From: Spraguea lophii
Lineage: Eukaryota > Microsporidia > Spragueidae
Assembly (NCBI GenBank): GCA_001887945.1
Contig: LDOQ01000303.1
Span: 103,718 to 167,717 of the forward strand
DNA: 64,000 nucleotides
Direction: 5' to 3'
Positions 20,711-29,514 of the stretch are shown in pieces. Position 1 is the first letter of the stretch. The number at the start of each line of letters is the position of its first letter. The notes beneath the pieces were generated by a model that saw nothing but the letters and a program-made list of their open reading frames with translations, was not told where the DNA came from and did no database searches. The position numbers and the translations under genes are program-made.

Positions 20711-21236
20711 AGAAAACATTTATAAAATTTATATATCCTGTTTTTATTTTTATTTGTTACATATTATAACGACAATAATATTTTTACTATTTTTTAAATT
20801 ATATTTTATTGAATAAATATAAAGATAAATTATACACTGTAATGTAACAGCAGATATATAAAGGAGATATTAGAAATACAGAATATTTGAATAATAATAT
20901 TTTATTATTTTCTTTAAGAAAACATTTTTAAAATAATAAATAAAGGTCAATATCTAATTGTAAACTTTAATTACAATTTTGAATATCAACTATTATAGAA
21001 CAAATATCCTATATCAAACTTTATGAAAAATCCATTGTTTTAATAAATTATAAAAAGTAAATTATTTTGTAAAATATTTATATGGAAATTTGTATATAGA
21101 ATTTACATCATATATATTTTTTAAAAAACAAAATTTTTTTAAAGGGATAAAAAAGGATAATGAAACCTATAAATAGAAATATTTACAATTTACCTTAAAT
21201 GCTAAAAAATATAAAAAACAAAAAAAATATATCTCA
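20711..21236. other. AT-rich spacer
   Basis: A GGG-led ATG at 21160 (AAAGGGATAAAAAAGGATAATG) opens only a 13-codon frame. It could be a lost or spliced start of the next gene, but no intron was recognised. Confidence 0.4.
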
Positions 21237-21827
21237 ATGCTTGAATGTTTGAACGAGGGGGTTTTAAATTGTGTTTTCAATTCATTTTTATTGAAGAGAA
21301 CGAATATGTTAAGAATAGAAACAACGTATATAAAAGTAATTATGTTAGCACTTACTTATCTTACAATATGGTATGGATTTTTTATTCCGCTATATGTATA
21401 TATGGGTTGGTTTTCTTATAATCATGGTCTATTGATTCTTTATGCTGGTATGTTTATAATTTATATTATATATATTTTCTTTGAAAGTTTTGTATATAAA
21501 TTAGCTGTTAGAGATATATCTACAAAAACATATTTATCATATTTATTAATATCAGTTTCTGCGTATACACATACATTTACATTTCAATCATTACCAACCA
21601 TTATGTTTATTATAATGGGATGGAGAAAAAATTATTTACCTGTTACAATATCTCTTTCTGTAATTTATTGGTTAGTTAAAATTATTTATTTATATAGAAA
21701 TATTATAAAAGGTTTAGATGCTAAAATATATTCTAAAGTAATTTTATCTGTAGTTTTAATTATATTACAAGGAGTGGCAACAACGTTTATTCATAAGTTA
21801 CATTATGAAATGTATCCATATTATTAA
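21237..21827 (+). CDS. Multi-pass membrane protein, unknown
   Basis: A 196-residue frame with about five hydrophobic helices (IKVIMLALTYLTIWYGFFIPLYVY, LLILYAGMFIIYIIYIFF and others). No family was recognised. The start is uncertain. GGGGG lies inside the frame at 21255-21259, so the true start may be the Met at 21306 (MLRIETTYIKVIML), giving a 173-residue protein that begins just before the first helix. It is encoded on the same strand as the SVP26-like gene. Confidence 0.6.
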   Translation: MLECLNEGVLNCVFNSFLLKRTNMLRIETTYIKVIMLALTYLTIWYGFFIPLYVYMGWFSYNHGLLILYAGMFIIYIIYIFFESFVYKLAVRDISTKTYLSYLLISVSAYTHTFTFQSLPTIMFIIMGWRKNYLPVTISLSVIYWLVKIIYLYRNIIKGLDAKIYSKVILSVVLIILQGVATTFIHKLHYEMYPYY

Positions 21828-21975
21828 AAATATTTGAGACGAGTAAAATAAACGGGAAGCAATTTAACAATTAAATTTTTAACTGTTTATTATGTAATTA
21901 GAGTTTATTCCGTTGAATTGTTAAATTTATTATTTACTTACTTAAATCATTGTAGTAAAATATTATATTTTTTTA

Positions 21976-22240
21976 ATGAAACTTTTATTTATATAAGTTT
22001 TTTATTGGTTTCAACTCCGTAATGTGTGACTTTGGTTCTTGAAGCATATTTGAAGTTGTACTAACTGGTTTCACAACGATATGTATTGACATCATCTTAC
22101 CTTATATTTTAAAATATTAGGATTTGTCTATGATGCATGTCGCTGTCCATTCTCCTCTTCTTAAAGATTTTTGACAATTCTCAAGCAAAGTACTGATCGA
22201 ATCACAAATTAATAGAGTAATTGTATACATTATTTAATTG
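21976..22240 (-). mobile_element. tRNA-SINE copy, head lost
   Basis: The plus strand shows the family tail and body in diverged form: ATGAAACTTTTATTTATATAAG, CCGTAATGTGTGACTTTGGTTC, ACTGGTTTCACAACGATATGT, ATGATGCATGTCGCTGTCC and GATCGAATCACAAATTAATAG. The tRNA-like head is not recognisable. Confidence 0.7.
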
Positions 22241-22567
22241 TTATTTTCATCGCGTAATAGAATTGTCGTATTCTAATAAAAATCTTTTCCAGGGTTTTTT
22301 ATTAATTAATATCTGGTTTTGATGTATTTTATACTATTTATTTGCTTCATAAAGTAGTCTGTTATAACAATGTATAACATTATAATATAAATTTTTTTTT
22401 CTGAAAAACCAAACCACATTTACATTATTGTTATTTGAGAAGAAAAATGTTCTCTCTTAGGGAATTCAAAAATAACCTTTTTAATCGATATTTAATATAT
22501 ATATTTTTGTTTTGAAAAAGAGAAATAATAAATATGTGAGAAAAGAATTCATTTCAACGATAAATTT
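22241..22567. other. AT-rich spacer
   Basis: Nothing is supported here apart from possible further decayed SINE sequence. Confidence 0.4.
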
Positions 22568-23113
22568 TTATTCAATGTTCTTTTTTATCTGATCAAAAAT
22601 ATCTTTTCTTATTTCTTCTTTGCTCTTAGTTCCATCGATTCTCACCAAAATTTTCCTTCCTTCATAAAATTCCACAATTGGTGGACTTTCTTTTTGAAAA
22701 GTTTCCAATCGTTTTATTATTGTTTCTTCATTGTCATCAGCTCTTCCTTGTCCTCTTCCTAAAATTCTTCTCCTACATTCTTCACCATCCACGTCAATAT
22801 ATATAGGTATTGCCTTAATATTTTTTTCTTGTAATTTTTCTTCTAACATCTTTGCCTGTGCTAATGTTCTTGGAAATCCATCCAATAATGTCTTTTCATT
22901 GATATATTTATCGACTATATCTATCATAATAGAATCTTCTATAAGTTCACCCTTGGATATCTTTTCATCTATTTCTTTTCCCAATTTTGATTCTGAACGA
23001 ATTTCTTTTCTCAGTGCTTCTCCAGTAGAAAAATGCTTATATCCAAAATCCGATGAAATATATTCTGCTTGTGTGCCTTTACCACAACCGGGTCCTCCGA
23101 GTAATATAATCAT
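22568..23113 (-). CDS. Adenylate kinase / UMP-CMP kinase (short type)
   Basis: A 181-residue nucleoside monophosphate kinase. It has the P-loop GGPGCGKGT (residues 6-14), STGEALR in the NMP-binding region, LLDGFPRTLAQA, the short lid RILGRGQGRADDN and EETIIKRLETF. It has no inserted LID domain, so it is the small cytosolic type. The ATP:NMP phosphotransfer residues are all present. The wording RADDNEETI-x-KRL-x-TF occurs in both UMP-CMP kinases and AK1-type adenylate kinases, so the nucleotide preference is open. Microsporidia import nucleotides from the host, and such kinases rebalance the pools. CCC lies three bases before the ATG. Confidence 0.85.
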   Translation of the reverse strand: MIILLGGPGCGKGTQAEYISSDFGYKHFSTGEALRKEIRSESKLGKEIDEKISKGELIEDSIMIDIVDKYINEKTLLDGFPRTLAQAKMLEEKLQEKNIKAIPIYIDVDGEECRRRILGRGQGRADDNEETIIKRLETFQKESPPIVEFYEGRKILVRIDGTKSKEEIRKDIFDQIKKNIE

Positions 23114-23461
23114 TGAGGGCGTGTAAATATTTAGTTTATATACGCCATTGATCTAATTTGGTGATTTTTTTTGATTTTTGATTTTCAATTTTTATTTTTT
23201 TTCATATTTATATAATTTTTTTTGATAAAATTACACATAAATATACTAAAGATATAAATATTAAATAAATAATTTTCATCTATCAAAATTATGTCACGTG
23301 AAATCAAAAATTTTTTTAATTTATGAAATAAGACGTTCTTTAAATTTCACAATAATGGATTTTAGCTGGAAAACATTAAATAAAATGATAAAAAACAAAT
23401 ACATATATTGTTTATTAGAATATATATGTAATGTTAATTTATTAAAACAAAATACCTTTTA
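23114..23461. other. AT-rich spacer
   Basis: No supported feature. A plus-strand 63-codon frame starting at 23298 has no start signal and overlaps the minus-strand frame that follows. Confidence 0.4.
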
Positions 23462-23680
23462 TCATAAAACGTACAAACAAATTCCATAATAATAAATTAT
23501 AAAAAATAATATTATCAATAAAGTTGTGTATGAAACACACAAAATACAAGAAATAGTATTTTCAATCCATATAAAAAATAATGACAAAAAAAGTGATTTT
23601 CTAGATTTAAAAAAAACAATGAATAAAATTGGATTCGTTTCTTTAATGATTGTTTTCAATACTTCTTTGATAACATCCAA
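23462..23680 (-). CDS. Possible small two-helix membrane protein
   Basis: A 72-codon frame with two hydrophobic segments (SLFLSLFFIWIENTISCILCV and TTLLIILFFIIYYYGICLYVL) after a polar start MDVIKEVLKTIIKETNP. The helical pair after a basic K-S-R-K patch vaguely recalls a reticulon hairpin. No CCC/GGG start signal is present, so it may be chance in AT-rich DNA. Confidence 0.25.
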   Translation of the reverse strand: MDVIKEVLKTIIKETNPILFIVFFKSRKSLFLSLFFIWIENTISCILCVSYTTLLIILFFIIYYYGICLYVL

Positions 23681-23888
23681 GTAATATTATCGTAGTTTAT
23701 TTGAGTTGCAAAATTATAAAGAAAAAACATAAAAAAACTCAAAAAATAAAATTATATTATAAATTATATATTACACTAATATAAATAATATTTTATTATT
23801 AATAACACTAATAATGAAAATAACCTGGTTTAAACATATGGTTATATTTTAATAGTTTTTATTTATAAATGTATGATTTATCATCAAG

Positions 23889-24152
23889 TTAGATTATTTC
23901 TATTTCGGCACAATTTACATTATATTTTCTATCACCTAATAAAAATCTCTTCTCACTTCTTTTTTTTACTTTTTGTATTTTACCTCTATCCATAACTCTT
24001 ATATCTCTAAAATTATTATTTGATATAATTAGTATACCATTCTCAACTCTGCATTCGATTTTGCGTGGGAATAAAAGAAATAACTGTAAGAGAATAAATA
24101 TTGAAGAAATGATAAAAAATATATAGAATAAAGGATGTTGATTCTTAAACAT
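23889..24152 (-). CDS. Small membrane protein (87 aa)
   Basis: One N-terminal transmembrane helix (PLFYIFFIISSIFILLQLFLLF) is followed by a basic soluble tail of about 55 residues ending NVNCAEIEII. CCCC lies two bases before the ATG (ACCCCTTATG), which strongly supports the gene. No family was recognised. It is divergent from the tRNA-Leu gene beside it. Confidence 0.65.
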   Translation of the reverse strand: MFKNQHPLFYIFFIISSIFILLQLFLLFPRKIECRVENGILIISNNNFRDIRVMDRGKIQKVKKRSEKRFLLGDRKYNVNCAEIEII

Positions 24153-24236
24153 AAGGGGTATAACTTATAAATATTTTTGCACGTAAATTTATTTTTTATT
24201 AATACATACAAATATATAGATATATCAAATATCAAC

Positions 24237-24320
24237 GGTATCTTGGCCGAGCGGTCGAAGGCGATCGACTCAAGATCGATTCTACGAAAGTGGGCGAGGG
24301 TTCGAATCCCTCAGATACCA
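24237..24320 (+). tRNA. tRNA-Leu (CAA)
   Basis: An 84-nt class II tRNA. The acceptor stem is GGTATCT/AGATACC with discriminator A. The anticodon loop CTCAAGA (anticodon CAA) is closed by ATCGA/TCGAT. A long variable arm (TCTACGAAAGTGGG region) and T arm CGAGGGTTCGAATCCCTCG follow. No intron is present. Confidence 0.95.
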
Positions 24321-24372
24321 TATTTTTAATTTTTTAAAAAATAAAAATTATAGTAAAATATTTTATTTATAC

Positions 24373-24987
24373 TTAAACCACCTTAGTCAATACTGCCCTC
24401 ATAACACTATAAAAAAATTCACACAACTGCTGTGAACCAAACCATATATCATCAGCTAAATACTCTGGTAAATCTACATTCACATTTTCTATTAATTTAT
24501 ATTCATAAGCATCATCTTCTTCTATCAACAAAAATTTTATCATTTTTCTTGTACCTTTATATTCTACATCATATGTACATTGATATCCATCCTCAGTATC
24601 ATTTATCTCCCAACCTATAAATTTTTTATAATGCAAAACATCTTTCTTCATCACACGCAAATGATTATTCTCTGCTATATAATTTTCTATCAGTTCTTGT
24701 TGAACGTCTTTTATTTTATACAAAATATCTTTATATTCTGAAAAAATATCATCTTCGTGAATATTCATATCTGAATCTTTATTTATTTTTATATTTTCTA
24801 TTTTTTCAACCTTCTCGTTTTTCTTAGATTTCCCACCAGAAACTTTTGTATTCTTTTTTATAGTTTCTTTCTTATTTACCTTAGATTCTATATTTTTATC
24901 TTTAATATTAGTTAATTTAATATTAGGTCTTTCTATTTTTTTTCTTGTTGGTGTTCTAAAATTTAGACGTCTACGTGGTGTCTTCAT
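24373..24987 (-). CDS. Csm1/Pcs1-like chromosome-segregation protein (putative)
   Basis: A 204-residue protein. A basic N-terminal tail (MKTPRRRLNFRTPTRKK) is followed by a Lys-rich linker, a coiled-coil-like stretch (residues about 80-120, EYKDILYKIKDVQQELIENYIAENNHLR) and a globular C-terminus. The end, DLPEYLADDIWFGSQQLCEFFYSVMRAVL, resembles the C-terminal RWD-type domain of monopolin subunit Csm1/Pcs1 (LPEYL...I-F...FY-K-L). In fungi this protein cross-links kinetochore microtubule sites and organises rDNA. CCC lies four bases before the ATG. The assignment rests on one motif plus architecture; other coiled-coil/RWD kinetochore proteins are the alternative. Confidence 0.5.
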   Translation of the reverse strand: MKTPRRRLNFRTPTRKKIERPNIKLTNIKDKNIESKVNKKETIKKNTKVSGGKSKKNEKVEKIENIKINKDSDMNIHEDDIFSEYKDILYKIKDVQQELIENYIAENNHLRVMKKDVLHYKKFIGWEINDTEDGYQCTYDVEYKGTRKMIKFLLIEEDDAYEYKLIENVNVDLPEYLADDIWFGSQQLCEFFYSVMRAVLTKVV

Positions 24988-25814
24988 TAAGGGCTATTTT
25001 TGATTGTTGATTTTGGTACCAAAAATATACACCCAAAAAATTTTATGAATTATAAAATATAAAAAATAATATATAACTGTAAAATTAGGATATATACTTA
25101 AAATACAAAGAAGTGATAATTATGATATATTCATATAGCAATATTATCATTTAAATAAATAATTAATTATTATATCAAACATTCTTATTCTATGAAGGTT
25201 TAAAATTAATATCTAAAGATGAATGATAATTCTATACTATTAAATAAAATAAATCATAGAATAGTTTGTAAAAAGATTTTAAAAGATGATACATGGATTT
25301 GATTGGGTTATATAAATATGATTATATTTTCCAATTGAAATATATAAACATTTTTAATTTATTTATTATAATGGTTTTTATATAGAAATAAGTTGTTCTA
25401 TGATGTTATCACTATAAAAAGATATGGGTTAGTATAGGCTAAATAAGATTTATAGGGTTTTTAATAATATTTATTTTAATATCAAGTTATAATGTATTAA
25501 CCATTATAATAGTCAATAATGATATATATTGCAAAAGAAATTGATGTATATTTTTTAAAAATAAGATAATTGTTATGTAAAAAATATTATAATATTTTAA
25601 CAATCAATATATAATATAATAAAATTAATAAAATAAAAAATTGTAATAAAAAATATATATTTAACTTTTTATTCCCAATAATGTATTCTATAAATATAAA
25701 TTCTTTTTATTTAATTTATCTATTTTTCAATATCATATCTTTTTAATCATTTATCTATAATCTTACATTGTTTCATGTACTTTTCGTTATAAATATTTTA
25801 TTTACTAGATTATT
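24988..25814. other. Gene-free stretch
   Basis: AT-rich sequence without supported features. Confidence 0.5.
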
Positions 25815-27623
25815 ATGGATATTCTTCTTTCTAAAATAAATGATTTACAAGAAATATGTTCATCTAGTGGTATATCTCATTCTTTGGAACTTCCACAAAT
25901 AGTTGTTATTGGAAGTCAATCTAGTGGGAAGAGTAGTGTGTTAGAAAATATAGTGGGAAGAGATTTTCTTCCAAGAGGAACAGGTATAGTTACAAGAAGA
26001 CCGATAATATTACAATTAATAAATATAAACAGTAAAAATAATTATGATAATAAAGATGGGGATAATACTATTAATAAATCAGAATATGCTCAATTTAACG
26101 GTAATGACAAAATATATTATAATTATGATGATGTAAAATCTGAATTATTACGTTTAACATCTCTTATAAAAGCTAATGATGTTAGTGACATACCTATTAT
26201 TTTGAAATTGTATTCACCTAATTTTTTATCTCTTACTTTAGTGGATCTTCCAGGTCTTACAAAAGTAGCTACTTCAAATCAACCTAAAAATATATGTTCA
26301 AAGATAGAAAATATGTGTATGAAATATATACAAAATAAAAATGCTATTATACTGGCTGTAAGTGCTGCTACCAATGATATTTCTAATTCGGATGCATTAG
26401 AACTTGCGAGAATGGCGGATGCTAATTTTGATAGGACCATAGGTGTACTTACGAAAGTTGATTTGATGGATAGAGGTACGGATGCAGTGGATATATTAGC
26501 AGGAAAGATTATTAATTTAAAATTAGGTTTTGTTCCTGTTGTTAATAGAAGTGTATTAGATATTAAAAAAAATAAAAATATAAAAGATTCTTTGGCAACA
26601 GAAATGAAATTTTTTAGCGATCATCCATCATACAGTAAAAATAAAAACTTTTGCGGAACAAAGTATTTAATAAACAAATTAAATACTATATTACAGGAAC
26701 ATATAAAATATTCATTACCGGAATTGCAAGAGCGTGTCAATAAATTGCTTACTACCACAGAAAACGAGCTTGATGAAATTGGGATGATAGATCTTCAACC
26801 CAAAGAAATAGTTCTGAAAAGTATAACAGATATATCAAGATATTTTAGTGCTTCAATAAAAAATAATAACAAGATAAATTATACATTTCACGTATATTTT
26901 ACTGATACTATTAATAATTTAGAAATAAATATTTCAGACGATGAAATAAAAAAAGAGTTGCAATATAGCGGAAAGGCTTTACTTTTCAATAATCACACGT
27001 TTGAACTTTTGGTACGAAAATCATTAAAGGAAATCAAACCATATGCTACCCAATTGGTGTCCATAATATTTACTGAAATAGTTAAAATAGTACAGAATGA
27101 AACAAATAAGAAAAATAGATTTCCACTTTTGCAACAAAGTATAGTAACAGCGATAATAAATTTATTTAGAAAAAAGAGTGATAACACATTAAAGATAGTA
27201 GAATCTATATTAGAATGGAATATAGAATGCATAAACACTAGACATCCTGATTTCATCTGTTGGAATGATATTTTAGAAAATAATAATTCTAATATTACCT
27301 CTCCGACAAAGAGTAGAAAAGAATTTGATATAAATTTTAAGAATGCAGATAATTCAGAAGTAAATATAATAAAATCATTGGTGCTCTCGTATTTCAATAT
27401 AATAAAAAAGATTATCATAGATCAGGTACCTAAAGCTATTATGACCAATTTAGTATATAAGTCAGAGAGATTGATACAAGAAACATTATTAAAAGAAATA
27501 TATGAACTAAAAGACATAGAAAGTAAGGTGATAGAATCTGAAGATGTAAAAGAAAAGAGAAATAGGATGAAGAAAAGGTTATTAGGATTAAAACAAGCAT
27601 ATAATTTGTTGTGTAGTTTATAA
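25815..27623 (+). CDS. Dynamin-family GTPase (Vps1/DRP-like)
   Basis: A 602-residue dynamin-related GTPase. G1 is GSQSSGKS (residues 33-40), the switch I region is RGTGIVTRRP (54-63), G3 is DLPG (144-147) and G4 is TKVD (213-216). The middle domain follows, and the C-terminal 100 residues (RLIQETLLKEIYELKDIE...NRMKKRLLGLKQAYNLL) form the GTPase effector domain. There is no PH or proline-rich domain, as in Vps1/Dnm1. It is about 100 residues shorter than yeast Vps1, with the variable insert B reduced. It acts in membrane fission: vacuolar/endosomal traffic or, if Dnm1-like, mitosome division. No CCC lies close to the ATG. Confidence 0.9.
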   Translation: MDILLSKINDLQEICSSSGISHSLELPQIVVIGSQSSGKSSVLENIVGRDFLPRGTGIVTRRPIILQLININSKNNYDNKDGDNTINKSEYAQFNGNDKIYYNYDDVKSELLRLTSLIKANDVSDIPIILKLYSPNFLSLTLVDLPGLTKVATSNQPKNICSKIENMCMKYIQNKNAIILAVSAATNDISNSDALELARMADANFDRTIGVLTKVDLMDRGTDAVDILAGKIINLKLGFVPVVNRSVLDIKKNKNIKDSLATEMKFFSDHPSYSKNKNFCGTKYLINKLNTILQEHIKYSLPELQERVNKLLTTTENELDEIGMIDLQPKEIVLKSITDISRYFSASIKNNNKINYTFHVYFTDTINNLEINISDDEIKKELQYSGKALLFNNHTFELLVRKSLKEIKPYATQLVSIIFTEIVKIVQNETNKKNRFPLLQQSIVTAIINLFRKKSDNTLKIVESILEWNIECINTRHPDFICWNDILENNNSNITSPTKSRKEFDINFKNADNSEVNIIKSLVLSYFNIIKKIIIDQVPKAIMTNLVYKSERLIQETLLKEIYELKDIESKVIESEDVKEKRNRMKKRLLGLKQAYNLLCSL

Positions 27624-28051
27624 AATCCTATTTATAAATCTTTTAAATATCTTATAAATGATAAATAAAAATATTTCTCTTAATGATATGTTTATTTTGA
27701 TATTATTGGTTTCATTCTAAAGAAACATCGATATTAAATATCATAATATATTTCTTTGAGTTTTTTTATAATGTTTCTTTTTTTATTTCTAATACTTTTT
27801 TTTAAAAAAATATAAGAAATATTATAATACAGATATATATTTAAATGTACCTTATTATGACTTTTTAAACGAAACAATAAAATATTTGTAATAATGAATA
27901 TTAATTACCCTAAAAAACAATCCTTAAATGTGAATGTAACGATAGAATATAGAATAGATTTAGAAAAGAGAATAAATTATTTGCGCAAAACTATTTATTT
28001 TTTTATAAAATTAAAGAGTTTTTAAACAAAATTATAAATGTCATTTATGTA

Positions 28052-28065
28052 TAAAGTATATGAAA
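28052..28065 (+). repeat. Target-site duplication of the SINE, left
   Basis: TAAAGTATATGAAA is repeated exactly at 28537-28550. The last six bases coincide with the family tail (ATGAAAC in plus-strand reading), so the true duplication is between 8 and 14 bp. Confidence 0.75.
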
Positions 28066-28536
28066 CTTTTATTTATCAAAATTCCCTGACCATTGCGGCC
28101 TAACATGGTCTGTGACCTTCGGCTTCTCAAGCGAATCTAAGCTTGTATTAACTGGTTTCGCTACAGATATGCATTAATCTCATCTTACCTTATGCTCCAG
28201 AATGTTAGGATTTTGCGTCTGATGCACGTCGCCGCCCCCAATTTTTGAGGAATCCCCAGCCTCTTTCGTTGCATAGTATTGGCCGAGTCACAAATCAATA
28301 CAGGGATTGCAACTACATCAGCTGAACACTACTTTAATCTAGTAGCGGGGCCGTCATACAAGGCACAGCTATGCTGCGCTATCGAAACCTCACCCACTCA
28401 ACAACCTTTTTTCTTTTCTTCTGCGTTTATTATTACTATTATTTTTTTTGTTTTGAAAATTTTTCTGGATGAGGGATTCGAACCCGCCAGACTTGGGGTT
28501 TGGTTACCACCCCACGACCATTAGGCCAAGCAGGAT
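28060..28536 (-). mobile_element. tRNA-SINE, best-preserved full-length copy
   Basis: Read on the minus strand, the element starts ATCCTGCTTGGCC at 28536. It has an A box TGGCCTAATGG (28518-28528) matching TRGYNNARNNG and a B box with GTTCGAATC (28474-28484) matching GWTCRANNC. These are RNA polymerase III promoter elements in tRNA-like spacing. The head resembles a tRNA with loop GTAACCA, closest to tRNA-Val(AAC), but its stems have mismatches. An A-rich linker, a body of about 340 bp shared with the other copies, and a tail ending TTTTGATAAATAAAAGTTTCAT follow. Exact flanking repeats and an interrupted host transposase show insertion by retroposition. No protein is encoded, so an unrelated reverse transcriptase would be needed. 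Confidence 0.88.
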
Positions 28537-28550
28537 TAAAGTATATGAAA
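28537..28550 (+). repeat. Target-site duplication of the SINE, right
   Basis: A second copy of TAAAGTATATGAAA immediately follows the tRNA-like head. See the left copy at 28052. Confidence 0.75.
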
Positions 28551-29514
28551 ATGATAAAAAGTAAATGTAATGATAATTTTGTTTTAAGATATCATGACCA
28601 AAGATGCAACAAAAAAGACAGTTCCTGTAAGAGTTAACAATATATAGAATCATATTAAATTACCTTTGATTGCTATAATTCTATTAATATATAAATGGGC
28701 TAAAAGAGATGATTTAATTAAGGAAATAGAAATACCATTTAATGGTTTGAAATAAACAATATTTTTGATTCATATATAATAAAAACTCAAAACAAGAAAA
28801 CAGACAGTAAAGACAAAGCGATTGAAATAAATAAATCGGATATTTCAAGAAGAAAGTATAATGTTAGAAAAATTAACAAACAAATGTGGGTTATTAGTGA
28901 GATTTATAAGATAACCAAGGAAGTGTTTTTTAATGTAATAATTACAAGAAATACAAAATTTGAGAGACATAATATTATGAAATATGCTAAAAAAAGTTTG
29001 AAAACAATAAAAATAGTCAAAAAAGATACGAAAACCTTCAAAACTTAAATTACAGGTATTATAAAATAAATCATTCAAGACACTTTTTAAAACTAATAAA
29101 TATAAATAAATTGATGATCACTAAAATATTTTATAAAAGCAAGAAAAATAGAATTTTAATAGGGAGAAATAAATATAAAAATATTTTTTTAAGAGATTTT
29201 AATTTTTATTTCGTGAAAATTATGTTTGAGTTAAAATGCTTAAAAAATCTTAAAAATACTTAAAATGCTTTTTTATTTGAAATTATCATCATTTTTAAGA
29301 TAATTAATATTCATTATTATCATTTATTTTTATTATAATATGTCTTAAAAAATATTTATGTTTTTTACACATCTATAAGATCATTATAATTGTAATTAAA
29401 ACGTTATTTCTAAAAATAGTTTCTTTTAATTTATTTCAAAAATAAAAACAATGTTCTATTCTTTTTATTTTACAGATAATTTATAATTTTATATTTTTCT
29501 TAATGCCCTTAATA

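Larger units (their letters stand above)
27894..29262 (+). pseudogene. ISXO2/Merlin-type transposase relic split by a SINE
   Basis: Transposase motifs lie on both sides of the SINE at 28060-28536. The left arm begins MNINYPKKQSLNVNVTIEY and, in the next frame, gives YKCHLCIKYM just before the SINE. The right arm continues with KCNDNFVLRYHDQRCNKK, so the C-x2-C...C...C zinc motif typical of these N-termini is divided exactly by the insertion. Further on come IILLIYKWAK (about 28675), EINKSDISRRKYNVRK (about 28830-28875; first Asp lost), MWVISEIYK, EVFFNVIITRN, and RYYKINHSRHF (about 29053-29085, the VNHS region). Several stops and at least two frameshifts show it is dead. Terminal repeats were not identified. 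Confidence 0.75.

Noticed and set aside
28279..28524. 81-codon frame
   Set aside because: It is a chance frame across the SINE body and tRNA-like head.
28467..28536. Possible functional tRNA-Val on the minus strand
   Set aside because: The stems have mismatches and the sequence recurs as the head of a repeated element, so it is treated as a SINE head.
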